The notes: generated by a model from the letters alone, not told the origin. A stretch of 64,000 nt of DNA from Ralstonia sp. UBA689 (GCF_002298975.1 NZ_DBMV01000001.1:310001-374000); one strand, 5' to 3'; shown: positions 35,166 to 44,181, numbered from the stretch's first letter. Program-made: numbers and translations.

Positions 35166-36128
35166 ATGCGGGCGTTCTATACCGACCACTTTGTCTTGCC
35201 ATTGCCGCCTGGCCATCGGTTTCCGATGCGCAAGTACAGCGAACTGCGCGCACGGGTCGTGGCGGATGTCCCGGGACTCGCCATGCATGAGGCGCCTCGC
35301 GCCGATGACGATGCGTTACTGCTGGCCCATACATCCGGCTACATCCAGGCCGTGAGCGCTGGCGAGCTCGACCCGGCGCGGCAGCGCGAGATCGGTTTCC
35401 CGTGGTCGCCAGAAATGGTGGAGCGCAGCCGCCGTTCGGCCGGCGCCACGATGGCCGCGTGCGAAGCGGCCATGTCTGATGGAATCGCCGTCAATCTGGC
35501 TGGCGGCACGCACCACGCGTATGCGGATAAAGGCGGTGGCTTCTGCGTCTTCAACGATGCGGCCATCGCCGCGCGCTGGACGCAGCGCCGGCTGGGCAGG
35601 GCGCCGGCCGATTTTCCCGTCGCCGTCGTCGATCTCGACGTGCACCAGGGCAACGGTACGGCGTCGATCCTGCGCGATGATGCCTCCGTCTTCACCTTGT
35701 CTTTGCACGCCGAGAAGAACTATCCGTTTCGCAAGGAGGCATCGGATCTGGACATCGGCCTGCACGACGGCTGCGGCGACGATGACTATCTGCATGCCCT
35801 GATCGGAGCGCTCGACATTCTGGCGGGGCGCTTCAAGCCGCGCCTGATCATCTACCTGGCGGGCGCTGATCCGCACGAAGGGGACCGCCTGGGCCGGCTT
35901 AAGCTGACCATGGACGGTTTGGCTAGGCGCGACCAGGAGGTTTTCGATTTCGCATATCAGCGGCGGATTCCGATTGCCGTTACGATGGCGGGCGGCTACG
36001 GCAACAATATCGACGACACCGTGGCTGTCCACGCGCAGACTGTCGCGCTGGCTGCCCGGCATGCACAGCGCTGGGCGGTACAAGGCGACACCGCTACCGT
36101 ATCGACCTCTCTTTCGCTTTCCGCATGA
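35166..36128 (+). CDS. Histone deacetylase-like amidohydrolase
   Basis: 320 aa from the ATG at 35166 (MRAFYTDHFVLPLPPGHRFP). Arginase/deacetylase fold with the expected residues: GGTHHAYADKGGGFCVFND (tandem catalytic His and the FND), VVDLDVHQGNGTA (zinc Asp and His), GADPHEGDRLGRL (third ligand Asp). The distal Tyr may be in MAGGYGNN. Bacterial members act on acetylated proteins, acetylpolyamines or acetoin-related compounds. It overlaps the DMT transporter start by 4 bp, so the two are translationally coupled. Confidence 0.92.
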   Translation: MRAFYTDHFVLPLPPGHRFPMRKYSELRARVVADVPGLAMHEAPRADDDALLLAHTSGYIQAVSAGELDPARQREIGFPWSPEMVERSRRSAGATMAACEAAMSDGIAVNLAGGTHHAYADKGGGFCVFNDAAIAARWTQRRLGRAPADFPVAVVDLDVHQGNGTASILRDDASVFTLSLHAEKNYPFRKEASDLDIGLHDGCGDDDYLHALIGALDILAGRFKPRLIIYLAGADPHEGDRLGRLKLTMDGLARRDQEVFDFAYQRRIPIAVTMAGGYGNNIDDTVAVHAQTVALAARHAQRWAVQGDTATVSTSLSLSA

Positions 36129-37042
36129 CTCAAGCGTATTCCGCCTCACCCGTTGCGGCACGCGATTCCCTGTTCGTGGTCGCCATGCCGTGGCTGTTCG
36201 TGCTGATCTGGAGCACAGGCTTTATTGTGGCCAAGTACGGCATGCCGTACGCCGAGCCCATCACCTTCCTCTTCCTGCGCTTTGTCGGTGTGCTGGTCTG
36301 CTTGCTGCCGCTGGTGTGGGCCGCGCGTGTGCCCTTGCCGCGCCGCGCGGGGTCACTTGAAGTCGATTGGGCCATCATCGGTCACCTGGCTGTGGCTGGC
36401 GTGCTCATGCAGTGGGGCTATCTGGCCGGCGTGTGGGCGGCCGTCAAACTGGGTATGCCGGCGGGGATGACCGCGCTGATCGTCGGCATGCAGCCGATCC
36501 TCACGGCGCTGTATGTGTCGATGCGCGGCGAGCGGGTCTCGGGCCGTCAATGGCTGGGCCTGCTGTGCGGCATCGCCGGCGTGGGGCTGGTTGTGGCCAA
36601 CAAGCTGCACTTGGCGGGCGTGGGTGTGACCACACTGTCGCTGTGCGTGGGCGCGTTGCTGTCGATCACTGTCGGCACGCTGTACCAGAAGCGGCATTGC
36701 CCGGTGTTCGATCTGCGCATGGGCGCGTGCATTCAGTTTGGTGCGTCGGCGCTGCTGTGCCTGCCGTTCATGTTCTTGTTCGAGACGCGCGAGGTGCAGT
36801 GGACCGCGCAGATGGTCGGCGCACTCGTGTGGTCGGTGCTGGCACTGTCCATCGGTGCGATCTCTCTGCTGTTTGTGCTGATCCGCAAGGGCGCGGCAAC
36901 GAAGGTGACGTCGTTGCTGTATCTCACGCCGCCCACGACCGCCGTGATGGCCTGGGCGCTGTTCGGCGAGCGCTTTCCGCCGCTGGCCGCGCTGGGCATG
37001 GTGATCGCCGCGTGTGGGGTGGCACTGGTTATCCGCAAGTGA
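36125..37042 (+). CDS. EamA/DMT-superfamily transporter
   Basis: 305 aa with ten hydrophobic helices in two EamA repeats (about residues 17-150 and 165-303). Signatures include WSTGFIVAKYGMPYAEP near TM1, and RKGAATKVTSLLYLTPPTTA before TM9-10. It is probably a metabolite exporter; the substrate is unknown. The ATG overlaps the deacetylase stop (ATGA). The linkage suggests export of a product related to the deacetylase, but this is speculation. Confidence 0.92.
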   Translation: MTQAYSASPVAARDSLFVVAMPWLFVLIWSTGFIVAKYGMPYAEPITFLFLRFVGVLVCLLPLVWAARVPLPRRAGSLEVDWAIIGHLAVAGVLMQWGYLAGVWAAVKLGMPAGMTALIVGMQPILTALYVSMRGERVSGRQWLGLLCGIAGVGLVVANKLHLAGVGVTTLSLCVGALLSITVGTLYQKRHCPVFDLRMGACIQFGASALLCLPFMFLFETREVQWTAQMVGALVWSVLALSIGAISLLFVLIRKGAATKVTSLLYLTPPTTAVMAWALFGERFPPLAALGMVIAACGVALVIRK

Positions 37043-37107
37043 GCGGCTGCCTGGCCCGGGCGGCTGGCGTATCCTCGTAGTTTTCCAACGCCACCCGCCA
37101 GCCGCCC

Positions 37108-37551
37108 ATGAGCATGCCCCGCCAGACGCGCGACGACTACCGCCATTTCCACACCATCACCACGCGCTGGATGGACAACGACGTCTACGGCCACGTCAAC
37201 AACGTCGTCTATTACAGTTACTTCGACACCGTGGTGAACGCCTACCTGATCGAGCAGGGCGTGCTGGACCCCGAGCACAGCGACACCATTGGCCTGGTCA
37301 TCGAGACACAGTGCAACTATTTCGCACCGCTGTCGTTTCCTGACCCGGTGGTGGCAGGGCTGCGCGTTGCGCGCCTGGGCAATACCAGCGTGCGTTACGA
37401 AGTGGGGCTGTTCCGAGCCGATGCGCGCGAGGCTGCTGCGCAAGGGCATTTCGTACATGTTTACGTTGATCGCGAGACGCGCCGGCCCGTCTCGTTGCCC
37501 GCCGCGCTGCGCGCTGCGCTCGAGCCGCTTGTCGCCGACGTCGCCGCCTGA
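37108..37551 (+). CDS. 4HBT-family acyl-CoA thioesterase
   Basis: 147 aa hot-dog-fold protein. The 4-hydroxybenzoyl-CoA thioesterase motif RWMDNDVYGHVNNVVYYSYF (about residues 21-40) holds the catalytic Asp. It hydrolyses acyl-CoA or acyl-ACP thioesters; the chain length is not predictable. It follows the transporter by 65 bp and precedes the nitroreductase by 15 bp, so it is probably in one operon with them. Confidence 0.93.
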   Translation: MSMPRQTRDDYRHFHTITTRWMDNDVYGHVNNVVYYSYFDTVVNAYLIEQGVLDPEHSDTIGLVIETQCNYFAPLSFPDPVVAGLRVARLGNTSVRYEVGLFRADAREAAAQGHFVHVYVDRETRRPVSLPAALRAALEPLVADVAA

Positions 37552-37566
37552 GTTGCTTGCCTTGCC

Positions 37567-38274
37567 ATGAATGACCGCCGCCCCAGTCCCACCGAAATCG
37601 AACGCGTTGATCAGGCGATCACGTCGCGCCGCTCGATCCGCGCGTTTCTGCCCGCGCCCGTAGCGCGCGAAGACATTGAGGCCATTCTTGATGTTGCGCG
37701 CCGCGCGCCCTCGGGCAGCAATACACAGCCGTGGAGGGTCTATGTGCTGATGGGCGAATCGAAGGCCCGTCTGACGGAGTCGGTGCTGGCGGCGTACGAC
37801 CACCCAGAGGTCGATACGCTGCACCGCGAGGAGTATCCGTACTACCCGCGCACCTGGATCGCCCCATACCAGAGCCGCCGTCGCAAGGTCGGCTGGGACT
37901 TGTACGGCCTGCTTGGCATTGGCCGCGCCGAGAAAGAGCGCATGCATGCGCAGCACGCGCGCAACTTCCGCTTCTTCGATGCGCCCGTCGGCCTGATCTT
38001 CACTATCGACCGCGTGATGGAGCAGGGCAGTTGGCTCGACTACGGCATGTTTCTCGAGGCCCTGATGGTGGCTGCGCGCGCACGCGGTATCGACACCTGC
38101 CCGCAAGCCGCGTTCACGCAATTCCACCGCGTCATCAAAGAGCACCTTGCGCTGCCTGACGAAGAGATGGTGGTCTGCGGCATGTCGATGGGCTACGCGG
38201 ATCCATCGGCCATTGAAAACACACTCATCACCGAGCGTGCACCTGTCTCCGACTTCACCCACTTCTTCGACTGA
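37567..38274 (+). CDS. Nitroreductase-family flavoprotein
   Basis: 235 aa. FMN-binding nitroreductase fold: SRRSIRAFLPAPVAREDIEA near the N terminus, APSGSNTQPWRVYVL (FMN contact, about residues 50-64), GMFLEALMVAARARGIDTCP and GMSMGYAD at the C-terminal half. It reduces nitroaromatics or quinones with NAD(P)H. It is the last gene of the cluster starting at 35166. Confidence 0.93.
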   Translation: MNDRRPSPTEIERVDQAITSRRSIRAFLPAPVAREDIEAILDVARRAPSGSNTQPWRVYVLMGESKARLTESVLAAYDHPEVDTLHREEYPYYPRTWIAPYQSRRRKVGWDLYGLLGIGRAEKERMHAQHARNFRFFDAPVGLIFTIDRVMEQGSWLDYGMFLEALMVAARARGIDTCPQAAFTQFHRVIKEHLALPDEEMVVCGMSMGYADPSAIENTLITERAPVSDFTHFFD

Positions 38275-38723
38275 CGAGAGACAGATGTTGTCAACACGCT
38301 GCCGCTTGCACGCTACAGCGCACATCTTCGCGCAAGGCGCGAATAGAGGCCAAAAAGTCGTCGAATTGTGTCAACAGATTCGGCTGATGTGCCGTTAGAC
38401 TGTCATCATGCGGCCCACGTCTGAACGTGAGGGCGTTGTGAGGAAGTGTTGAGGTTGGTTGTGAACCGTGATTGTCGCCATCGGCGAAGGAATCCCGGGA
38501 TGATTCCCGACTCCGTTTCTGATTCCACGCCAAACGTCATGTGCGCCTTGCGCAACTTTCTTTGCGATTCCGATCTTGCCACAGCAGGGAGTTGCGCTGA
38601 AATGTTGACCGAATGATAAGGCTCCAAAGGTCAAACTTTAAGGCTGTGAGCTAAGTCCTTCATCTTGCTAAGAATTTTGTTTTTACCTACACTTGCGCCA
38701 TCTCACGCGCGGGTGATCGAATC
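38275..38723. other. Intergenic region upstream of the PBP7-type gene
   Basis: 449 bp. Apart from the pbpG promoter at 38665-38693, I see no convincing gene. Short frames on the minus strand lack ribosome binding sites and homology. Confidence 0.6.
38665..38693 (+). promoter_or_regulatory. Sigma-70 promoter of pbpG
   Basis: TTGCTA (38665-38670), 17-bp AT-rich spacer, TACACT (38688-38693). Transcription would start near 38700, giving a short leader of about 25 nt. Confidence 0.65.
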
Positions 38724-39920
38724 ATGTCACGGTCTGTTTCCTCATTTTTCCGACGTCTCGGCCTAGCCTCGCTGATGACCGTCGCGCTCGCCGCTGTCTC
38801 TGTCGCCTCTGTGGCCAACGCTGCCGCTGCCGACAAAAAGCCCGTCGCCAGCAAGAAATCCAAGTCCAAAGGCAAAACCGTCAGCAATCGCAAGGCCAGT
38901 GCCAAAGTCGCATCGGCCGGCGGTGACGATGCCGCCGCGCCGGCCAAGGTCCGCAAGGTCGTGACCGTCAAGGGCAAGCGCCGCGTGATCCTCGTCGAGC
39001 GTGGCGCCCGTCCGGTACGTACCGCCTTTGTGCCGGCCGCCCCGACGCTGGGTGAGGCCATGGGCCTGCGCGCCACGCCTGACGCGCTGGCGTTGCGTTC
39101 GTCGGTCGCACTGGTGATGGACCAGAGCACTGGCGAAGTGCTGCTCCAGAAGAACTCGTCGGCCGTGCTGCCAATCGCATCGATCACCAAGCTGATGACC
39201 GCGCTGGTTGTGACCGAGGCGCATCAGCCGATGGACGAACTGCTCGAGATCACCGAAGATGATCGCGATTTCGAGCGCAACACCGGCTCGCGCCTGCGTT
39301 ACGGCACGATGCTCACGCGAGAAGATTTGCTGCTGCTGGCGCTGATGTCGTCGGAAAACCGTGCTGCGTCGGCGCTGGGCCGCAACTATCCGGGCGGCCG
39401 TCCGGCGTTCGTTGTCGCCATGAACCGCAAGGCGCGCGAGCTGGGCATGAACGACACGCACTATGTCGATTCGAATGGTCTGTCGAGCAGCAACGTTTCC
39501 AGCGCACAGGATCTCGCCAAGATCGTAATGGCCGCCTACAAGGTGCCCGTCATCCGCCAGTTCACGACCACCACCGAACACACTGTCAACGCGAATGGCC
39601 GCTCGCTGCACTACGTCAACACCAACCGTCTGGTGCGTGGCGGCGAGTGGGATATCGGCCTGCAGAAGACCGGCTTCATCAACGAGGCAGGCCGTTGCCT
39701 GGTGATGCAGGCCAACGTGCACGGCCGCAACGTGGTGATGGTGTTTCTGGATTCGGCAGGCAACCTGACGCGCTTTGCCGATGCCACGCGCGTGCGCAAC
39801 TGGCTCGAACGCAATCCTCATATCGAGGCCGCCACGCAGGCCGCTGCGCCGCTGCACAATGTGCCGGTGTCGGCGCAGCCGTCGACGGTGCTGGCTTCGG
39901 AGCAGACGCACGGCACCTGA
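38724..39920 (+). CDS. pbpG: D-alanyl-D-alanine endopeptidase (PBP7/8 type)
   Basis: 398 aa. A signal peptide (about residues 1-33) is followed by a Lys/Ala-rich linker (35-110). The serine peptidase S11 domain carries the SxxK motif in LPIASITKLMTALVV (about residue 154), SxN in MSSENRAASALGRNYPGG and KTG in LQKTGFINEAGRCLVM. It cleaves peptide cross-links in peptidoglycan. The C terminus lacks a PBP5-type amphipathic anchor, as expected for PBP7. Confidence 0.93.
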   Translation: MSRSVSSFFRRLGLASLMTVALAAVSVASVANAAAADKKPVASKKSKSKGKTVSNRKASAKVASAGGDDAAAPAKVRKVVTVKGKRRVILVERGARPVRTAFVPAAPTLGEAMGLRATPDALALRSSVALVMDQSTGEVLLQKNSSAVLPIASITKLMTALVVTEAHQPMDELLEITEDDRDFERNTGSRLRYGTMLTREDLLLLALMSSENRAASALGRNYPGGRPAFVVAMNRKARELGMNDTHYVDSNGLSSSNVSSAQDLAKIVMAAYKVPVIRQFTTTTEHTVNANGRSLHYVNTNRLVRGGEWDIGLQKTGFINEAGRCLVMQANVHGRNVVMVFLDSAGNLTRFADATRVRNWLERNPHIEAATQAAAPLHNVPVSAQPSTVLASEQTHGT

Positions 39921-39936
39921 GCTTGCAAGTCTGATC

Positions 39937-39980
39937 GCCCAACAAAAAAGCGCGTCATCGAACGCGCTTTTTTGTTGGGC
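39937..39980. terminator. 18-bp perfect inverted repeat, bidirectional terminator
   Basis: 39937-39954 pairs perfectly with 39963-39980 around an 8-nt loop; the stem itself contains A6 and T6 runs, so it can terminate both the pbpG and the convergent iclR-type transcripts. Confidence 0.88.
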
Positions 39981-39991
39981 AAAACAGGCGG

Positions 39992-40789
39992 TTATTCCGC
40001 GCGCGCTGGTTCCTCTTCGTAGGTGTAGCCCATTCCCTTGGAGATTTGCAGGGCGGTGTCCTTGAGGTTGTCGAGCCAGCTGTCCTGCAGTCGGTCCGCC
40101 GGCGCGGACAGCGACAGCCCCGCCACCAGCCGGCGCGAGTCGTCGTAGATACCTGCAGCGATGCAGCGCACGCCGAGTTCCAATTCTTCGTTGTCGCGCG
40201 CGTAGCCGTTGGTGCGCACCCAGTTCAGTTCGCGCTCCAGCTTGGGCAGGTCGGTAATCGACGTGCGTGTATGACCGGACAGGCCAGTGCGGGTGGCATA
40301 GGCCCGTACGCGGCCGATTTCGTCGGCGGCCAGGAAGAGCTTGCCGACCGAGGTCAGATGCAGCGGTGCGCGGCCACCGATGGCGCGCACGACTTGCATG
40401 CCCGAGCGCTCGGAGTAGGCGCGCTCGATATAGACGATCTCGTCGCCCTGGCGCACGGAGAGGTTGACGGTCTGGCCGGTCAGGCGATGCAGGGCGCGCA
40501 TCGGTGCCAGCGCGGCTTCGCGCACCGACAGGCGTGCTTTGACCAGGTTGCCGAGTTCCAGCAAGCGCATGCCGAGGCGGTAGCTGCCGGGGTCGGAGCG
40601 GTCGACGAAGCGGCACGCCACCATGTCGTTCAGGATGCGGTGGGCGGTGGATGGATGCAGGCCGGTACCGGCGGACAGCGCCTTCAGGCTGACCGGATCG
40701 GCATGCTCGGCCAGCGCGTCGAGCAGCATCATCATGCGTTCGATGACCTGGATGGATGTTTTGCCAGGGTCTTTGTCTGCTTCTGCCAT
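39992..40789 (-). CDS. IclR-family transcriptional regulator
   Basis: 265 aa. N-terminal winged helix (about residues 12-75: SIQVIERMMMLLDALAEHAD, SLKALSAGTGLHPSTAHRIL). The C-terminal IclR effector domain spans about 90-255 (HLTSVGKLFLAADE, ELELGVRCIAAGIYDDSRRL, VAGLSLSAP). It is divergent from lutA with a 238-bp spacer, so it may regulate lactate oxidation genes, but lut operons are more often controlled by GntR-type LldR, so that is uncertain. Confidence 0.93.
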   Translation of the reverse strand: MAEADKDPGKTSIQVIERMMMLLDALAEHADPVSLKALSAGTGLHPSTAHRILNDMVACRFVDRSDPGSYRLGMRLLELGNLVKARLSVREAALAPMRALHRLTGQTVNLSVRQGDEIVYIERAYSERSGMQVVRAIGGRAPLHLTSVGKLFLAADEIGRVRAYATRTGLSGHTRTSITDLPKLERELNWVRTNGYARDNEELELGVRCIAAGIYDDSRRLVAGLSLSAPADRLQDSWLDNLKDTALQISKGMGYTYEEEPARAE

Positions 40790-41027
40790 GGGTGCAGGGG
40801 GGTGCGGATGCGATGCAAAATTCTATCCCACGATGTGAAAATGCGCACCCTCTGGATGCATGATTCCGGGTATTTTTGAAGGCACTCTCGGTCGGGCTTG
40901 CGTTGTGCCTGAATGGGGCTCATGAAGCGCACTCACGACCAGCATGAAGAAGTTCTATGCCCCAAAACCCGCGCTGGGCGGGCGTCGGGCGCATAATATT
41001 GGCTTCCCGGAACACACGAGATTCCCC

Positions 41028-41753
41028 ATGCGCGTAGGACTGTTCGTCACTTGCCTCGTTGATCTGATGCGGCCAGACATTGGTTTTTCGGTGCTCAAGC
41101 TGCTGGAAAAGGCCGGTTATGACGTGGTGGTGCCGCCCGCCCAGACGTGCTGCGGCCAGCCTGCCTACAACTCCGGCGACCGCCCGCTGGCGCGCGATCT
41201 GGCAGAGAAGACGCTCAAGGAATTCGAGCTGTTCGACTACGTGGTCATCCCGTCCGGCTCGTGCGGCGGCATGATCCGCAAGCACTACGCTGATCTCTTT
41301 CGCGACGATCCTGAACTCGCCGGTCGCTATGAGCGACTCGCGCCGCGGGTCTATGAATTGACCGATTTCCTCGTCAACGTTGCGCGCATCGATGCGCTCG
41401 ATTCGGGGTTCAAGGGCCATGTGACGTACCACGATTCGTGCTCCGGCCTGCGCGAGTTGGGCGTGAAGACGCAGCCGCGCGAGTTGCTCGGCAAGCTGCC
41501 GGGCGTGCAATTGACCGAAATGCCCGCGTGCGAGGCCTGCTGCGGTTTCGGCGGCACGTTCTCGATCAAGTACGGCGACATCTCCACTGCCATCGCCGAT
41601 GAGAAGTGCGCCAACATTAAGGCCAGCGGTGCCGATGCCGTGGTGCTCGGCGACGTAGGCTGCATGCTCAACATCGAAGGGCGCCTGCGCCGCACCGGGG
41701 ACACGCACACGCGCGTACTGCACATCGCGCAGGTCCTGGCGGGCGATGCCTGA
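41028..41753 (+). CDS. lutA: L-lactate oxidation complex subunit LutA/LldE
   Basis: 241 aa from the ATG at 41028 (MRVGLFVTCLVDLMRPDIGF); an earlier ATG at 40944 lacks homology. Two CCG domains with cysteine clusters bind iron-sulphur or haterodisulphide-type sites: AQTCCGQPAYNSGD, SGSCGGMIRKHY, CEACCGFGGTFSIKYGD and GDVGCMLNIEGRL. Part of the LutABC complex that oxidises L-lactate to pyruvate. The next gene, lutB, starts 30 bp downstream. Confidence 0.94.
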   Translation: MRVGLFVTCLVDLMRPDIGFSVLKLLEKAGYDVVVPPAQTCCGQPAYNSGDRPLARDLAEKTLKEFELFDYVVIPSGSCGGMIRKHYADLFRDDPELAGRYERLAPRVYELTDFLVNVARIDALDSGFKGHVTYHDSCSGLRELGVKTQPRELLGKLPGVQLTEMPACEACCGFGGTFSIKYGDISTAIADEKCANIKASGADAVVLGDVGCMLNIEGRLRRTGDTHTRVLHIAQVLAGDA

Positions 41754-41783
41754 GCGCCAAGAACACGACGGAGACGCAATCGC

Positions 41784-43193
41784 ATGCAAGTCCGCAGCAT
41801 GGAGTTCAAGGCACGCGCCGGGCAGAAGCTCGCTGACAAGCGCCTGCAGCAAAACCTCACCAAACTTTCGAGCAAGTTTGTTACCGCGCGCGCGGCGGCC
41901 ATCCAGGAGATCGACTTTCCGGCCACGCGCGAGGCGCTGAAGGAGCGGCGCAATCGTGCGCTGGAGAATCTCGACGTCTGGCTCGCTACGTTTGAGGCAG
42001 AAGCCACGCGCCGCGGCGCCAAGGTCCTCTTTGCGGAAACCACCGTCGATGCCGCCCGCCTGGTTGCTGAAATCGCGCGCCAGCATGATGTGAAGAAGGT
42101 CATCAAGAGCAAGTCGATGGTGACCGAGGAGATGCGCCTGAACCAGGTGCTCGGCGAGATGGGCGTGCAGAGTATCGAGACCGACCTGGGCGAATACATC
42201 CTCCAGATCAACGACAGCGAGCCGCCATCGCACATCATCGCGCCGGTTGTACACAAGGATAAAGAGGAGATTGCCGATCTCTTTGCCAAGACGCACAAGA
42301 AGCCGCGTCTGACAGACATTTCCGAGATGACGCGCGAGGCGCGCGAGGTGCTGCGGCCCGAATTTCTGTCCGCCGACATGGGCGTGACGGGCGGCAACTT
42401 CATCATTGCCGAGACAGGCTCCGTGGCTATCGTCACCAACGAAGGCAACGAGGGCATGTGCACGATCATGCCGCGCGTGCATGTCGCCGTGACTGGCATC
42501 GAGAAGGTGCTACCGACGCTCGAAGACTTGGCGACGGTGATGCGTCTGCTGCCGCGTTCTGCCACGGGGCAGGCGATCTCGAACTACTTCTCTCTGCTCA
42601 CGGGCCCGCGTGCCGAAGGCGAGAAGGATGGCCCCGAACATATGTACTTCGTCATCGTCGACGGCGGCCGCAGTGGCCTGATCGGCGGCGAGTTCCAGGA
42701 GATGCTGCGCTGTATCCGCTGCGGCGCGTGCATGAACCACTGCCCGGTCTATCAGAAGATTGGCGGCCACGCATACGGCTGGGTGTATCCGGGCCCGATG
42801 GGCAGTGTGCTCACGCCGAGCTATGTTGGGTTGTCCAACGCGCTGGACTTGCCTCAGGCGGCCACGCTGTGTGGTGAGTGCAATCGTGTGTGCCCCGCGT
42901 CGATCCCGCTGTCGGACCTGCTGCGCACGCTGCGCGAAAAGCAGATGGAGCGCGAACTGCGCCCGCAGTCGGAACGCTTTGGCCTGCGTGTGTGGGGTTT
43001 TATGGCGCGGCGACCAGCGCTGTATTCGGCTGGTACGTGGGTCGCCGCGCGAGTGCTGCGCTGGATGGGGGGCGACAAGAAGCTGATCCACGCCCTGCCT
43101 GTCGGCAAAGGCTGGACAGATACACGGGATATGCCGGCCCCCGCGGGCAAGACGTTCCGCGAACTGTATCGTGAGAAGAAGGCGCGCGCATGA
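41784..43193 (+). CDS. lutB: Iron-sulphur subunit LutB/LldF
   Basis: 469 aa. Residues about 60-300 form the LUD domain (KSKSMVTEEMRLNQVLGEMG, TGSVAIVTNEGNEGMC). Two 4Fe-4S ferredoxin motifs lie at about 312-325 (CIRCGACMNHCPVY) and 363-375 (CGECNRVCPASIPL). It transfers electrons from lactate oxidation. The stop overlaps the next gene's start (ATGA). Confidence 0.95.
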   Translation: MQVRSMEFKARAGQKLADKRLQQNLTKLSSKFVTARAAAIQEIDFPATREALKERRNRALENLDVWLATFEAEATRRGAKVLFAETTVDAARLVAEIARQHDVKKVIKSKSMVTEEMRLNQVLGEMGVQSIETDLGEYILQINDSEPPSHIIAPVVHKDKEEIADLFAKTHKKPRLTDISEMTREAREVLRPEFLSADMGVTGGNFIIAETGSVAIVTNEGNEGMCTIMPRVHVAVTGIEKVLPTLEDLATVMRLLPRSATGQAISNYFSLLTGPRAEGEKDGPEHMYFVIVDGGRSGLIGGEFQEMLRCIRCGACMNHCPVYQKIGGHAYGWVYPGPMGSVLTPSYVGLSNALDLPQAATLCGECNRVCPASIPLSDLLRTLREKQMERELRPQSERFGLRVWGFMARRPALYSAGTWVAARVLRWMGGDKKLIHALPVGKGWTDTRDMPAPAGKTFRELYREKKARA

Positions 43194-43471
43194 CGGCCTC
43201 CGAGTCCTTGCAGACGCTGCGCGATGCGCTGGACCGGCACGCGCAATCGCCAGACCTGCCACGCCTTCTCAAGCAATGGCGCGACGAGGCCGCGCTGGCA
43301 CCGCTGGCTGTTTTACCTGCGGCGTTTGATCAGGTGCGCCGCTCGCTGTTGCAGCGGCTCGATATGGCAGTGTCATTTGGCGAGGAGAGTTGCTCGTTCT
43401 CGCCATCATCGTTGCTGGCCGAAATGCGCTTGTGGACGGACAAGGCGGAGGCCAAGCTCGCCCGCATGTAA
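43190..43471 (+). CDS. Unknown 93-aa protein in the lut operon
   Basis: 93 aa, overlapping lutB by 4 bp (ATGA), so translational coupling is likely. Sequence MTASESLQTLRDALDRHAQS, RSLLQRLDMAVSFGEESCSF and RLWTDKAEAKLARM is mostly helical and charged, with one cysteine. It has no LUD domain and is far shorter than LutC (about 210-240 aa), which normally occupies this position. I do not recognise the family. It might be a small accessory or assembly protein. Confidence 0.7.
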   Translation: MTASESLQTLRDALDRHAQSPDLPRLLKQWRDEAALAPLAVLPAAFDQVRRSLLQRLDMAVSFGEESCSFSPSSLLAEMRLWTDKAEAKLARM

Positions 43472-43525
43472 TCGACGGTCGACATGGAATGCACGATGCA
43501 TGCTAGTGTCTGACACGTTATTCTC

Positions 43526-43855
43526 ATGCCCGCCGATTCCATGAACCAGACCGCCCGCGAAATCATGTCGTACGACGCCCAGAAGAAGAGTTCTGGCGTC
43601 GCTTACCTTTTGTGGTTCTTGCTGGGCTTCCTGGGCGCCCACCGCTTTTATTTGAAGCGGCCGGGCAGCGGCATCGCGCAGGCTGTCGCTAACATCGGTG
43701 GCACCTGGTTGGCGTTTCGCGACATGAACAACACGGCCGGCTGGGTGCTCGCCGTCATCGGCGGGCTGTGGGTGCTGGTGGACGTGTTCCTGATTCCGGG
43801 GATGGTCCGCGCATACAATACGGTGCTGGCCGAGCGGTTGACGGCTACGCCCTGA
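43526..43855 (+). CDS. TM2-domain membrane protein
   Basis: 109 aa. TM2 domain: SSGVAYLLWFLLGFLGAHRFYL forms the first helix with the conserved GAHRFYL turn, followed by a second helical pair (NNTAGWVLAVIGGLWVLVDV, FLIPGMVRAYN). Function unknown in bacteria. Starts at 43526, 43541 (MNQTAREIM) or 43565 (MSYDAQKK) are possible; none has a clear Shine-Dalgarno. Confidence 0.85.
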   Translation: MPADSMNQTAREIMSYDAQKKSSGVAYLLWFLLGFLGAHRFYLKRPGSGIAQAVANIGGTWLAFRDMNNTAGWVLAVIGGLWVLVDVFLIPGMVRAYNTVLAERLTATP

Positions 43856-43869
43856 AAGGAGCCGATCTC

Positions 43870-44037
43870 ATGAACAAGATTTCGTGGCGGAGGCGTGCCG
43901 CGCTGTGGATCGCCGGCCTAGCTTTCCTGAGTGGCGCGCTGGCAGGCTGCGCGACCTCGCGAGATCAATATAGTCAGAGTTCCAGCATCAGTACGTATGG
44001 CGTGATTGACGCAGGTATTGAGCGCACATCTCGCTGA
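43870..44037 (+). CDS. Small lipoprotein (55 aa)
   Basis: 55 aa from the ATG at 43870, preceded by AAAGGAG. Signal peptide MNKISWRRRAALWIAGLAFL with lipobox GALAGC, then a short mature peptide of about 25 residues (CATSRDQYSQSSSISTYGVI). Begins 14 bp after the TM2 gene, probably co-transcribed. Function unknown. Confidence 0.72.
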   Translation: MNKISWRRRAALWIAGLAFLSGALAGCATSRDQYSQSSSISTYGVIDAGIERTSR

Positions 44038-44040
44038 CGG

Positions 44041-44181
44041 TTACTTCATGCCGCCCGACATCGGCGGGGCAGGGTAAAACTTGCAGGGTTCGGTTTGACC
44101 CAGTGAGCACGTGGAACCAACGCAGCCAGTCATCAGTACGGCCAGTACGGTGCAGGCATCACAGCGGGCAAGAAGACGCAT
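44041..44181 (-). CDS. Very small lipoprotein (46 aa)
   Basis: 46 codons on the minus strand: MRLLARCDACTVLAVLMTGC, then VGSTCSLGQTEPCKFYPAPP and MSGGMK. The lipobox VLMTGC puts the lipidated cysteine at residue 20; two more cysteines in the mature part could pair. The stop is 3 bp from the stop of the convergent lipoprotein at 44037. No good ribosome binding site is visible, which is the main weakness. Confidence 0.5.
   Translation of the reverse strand: MRLLARCDACTVLAVLMTGCVGSTCSLGQTEPCKFYPAPPMSGGMK

Noticed and set aside
38763..40616. Open frame antisense to pbpG running into the iclR-type gene
   Set aside because: Overlaps two conserved genes, includes the bidirectional terminator, and has no recognisable protein features.
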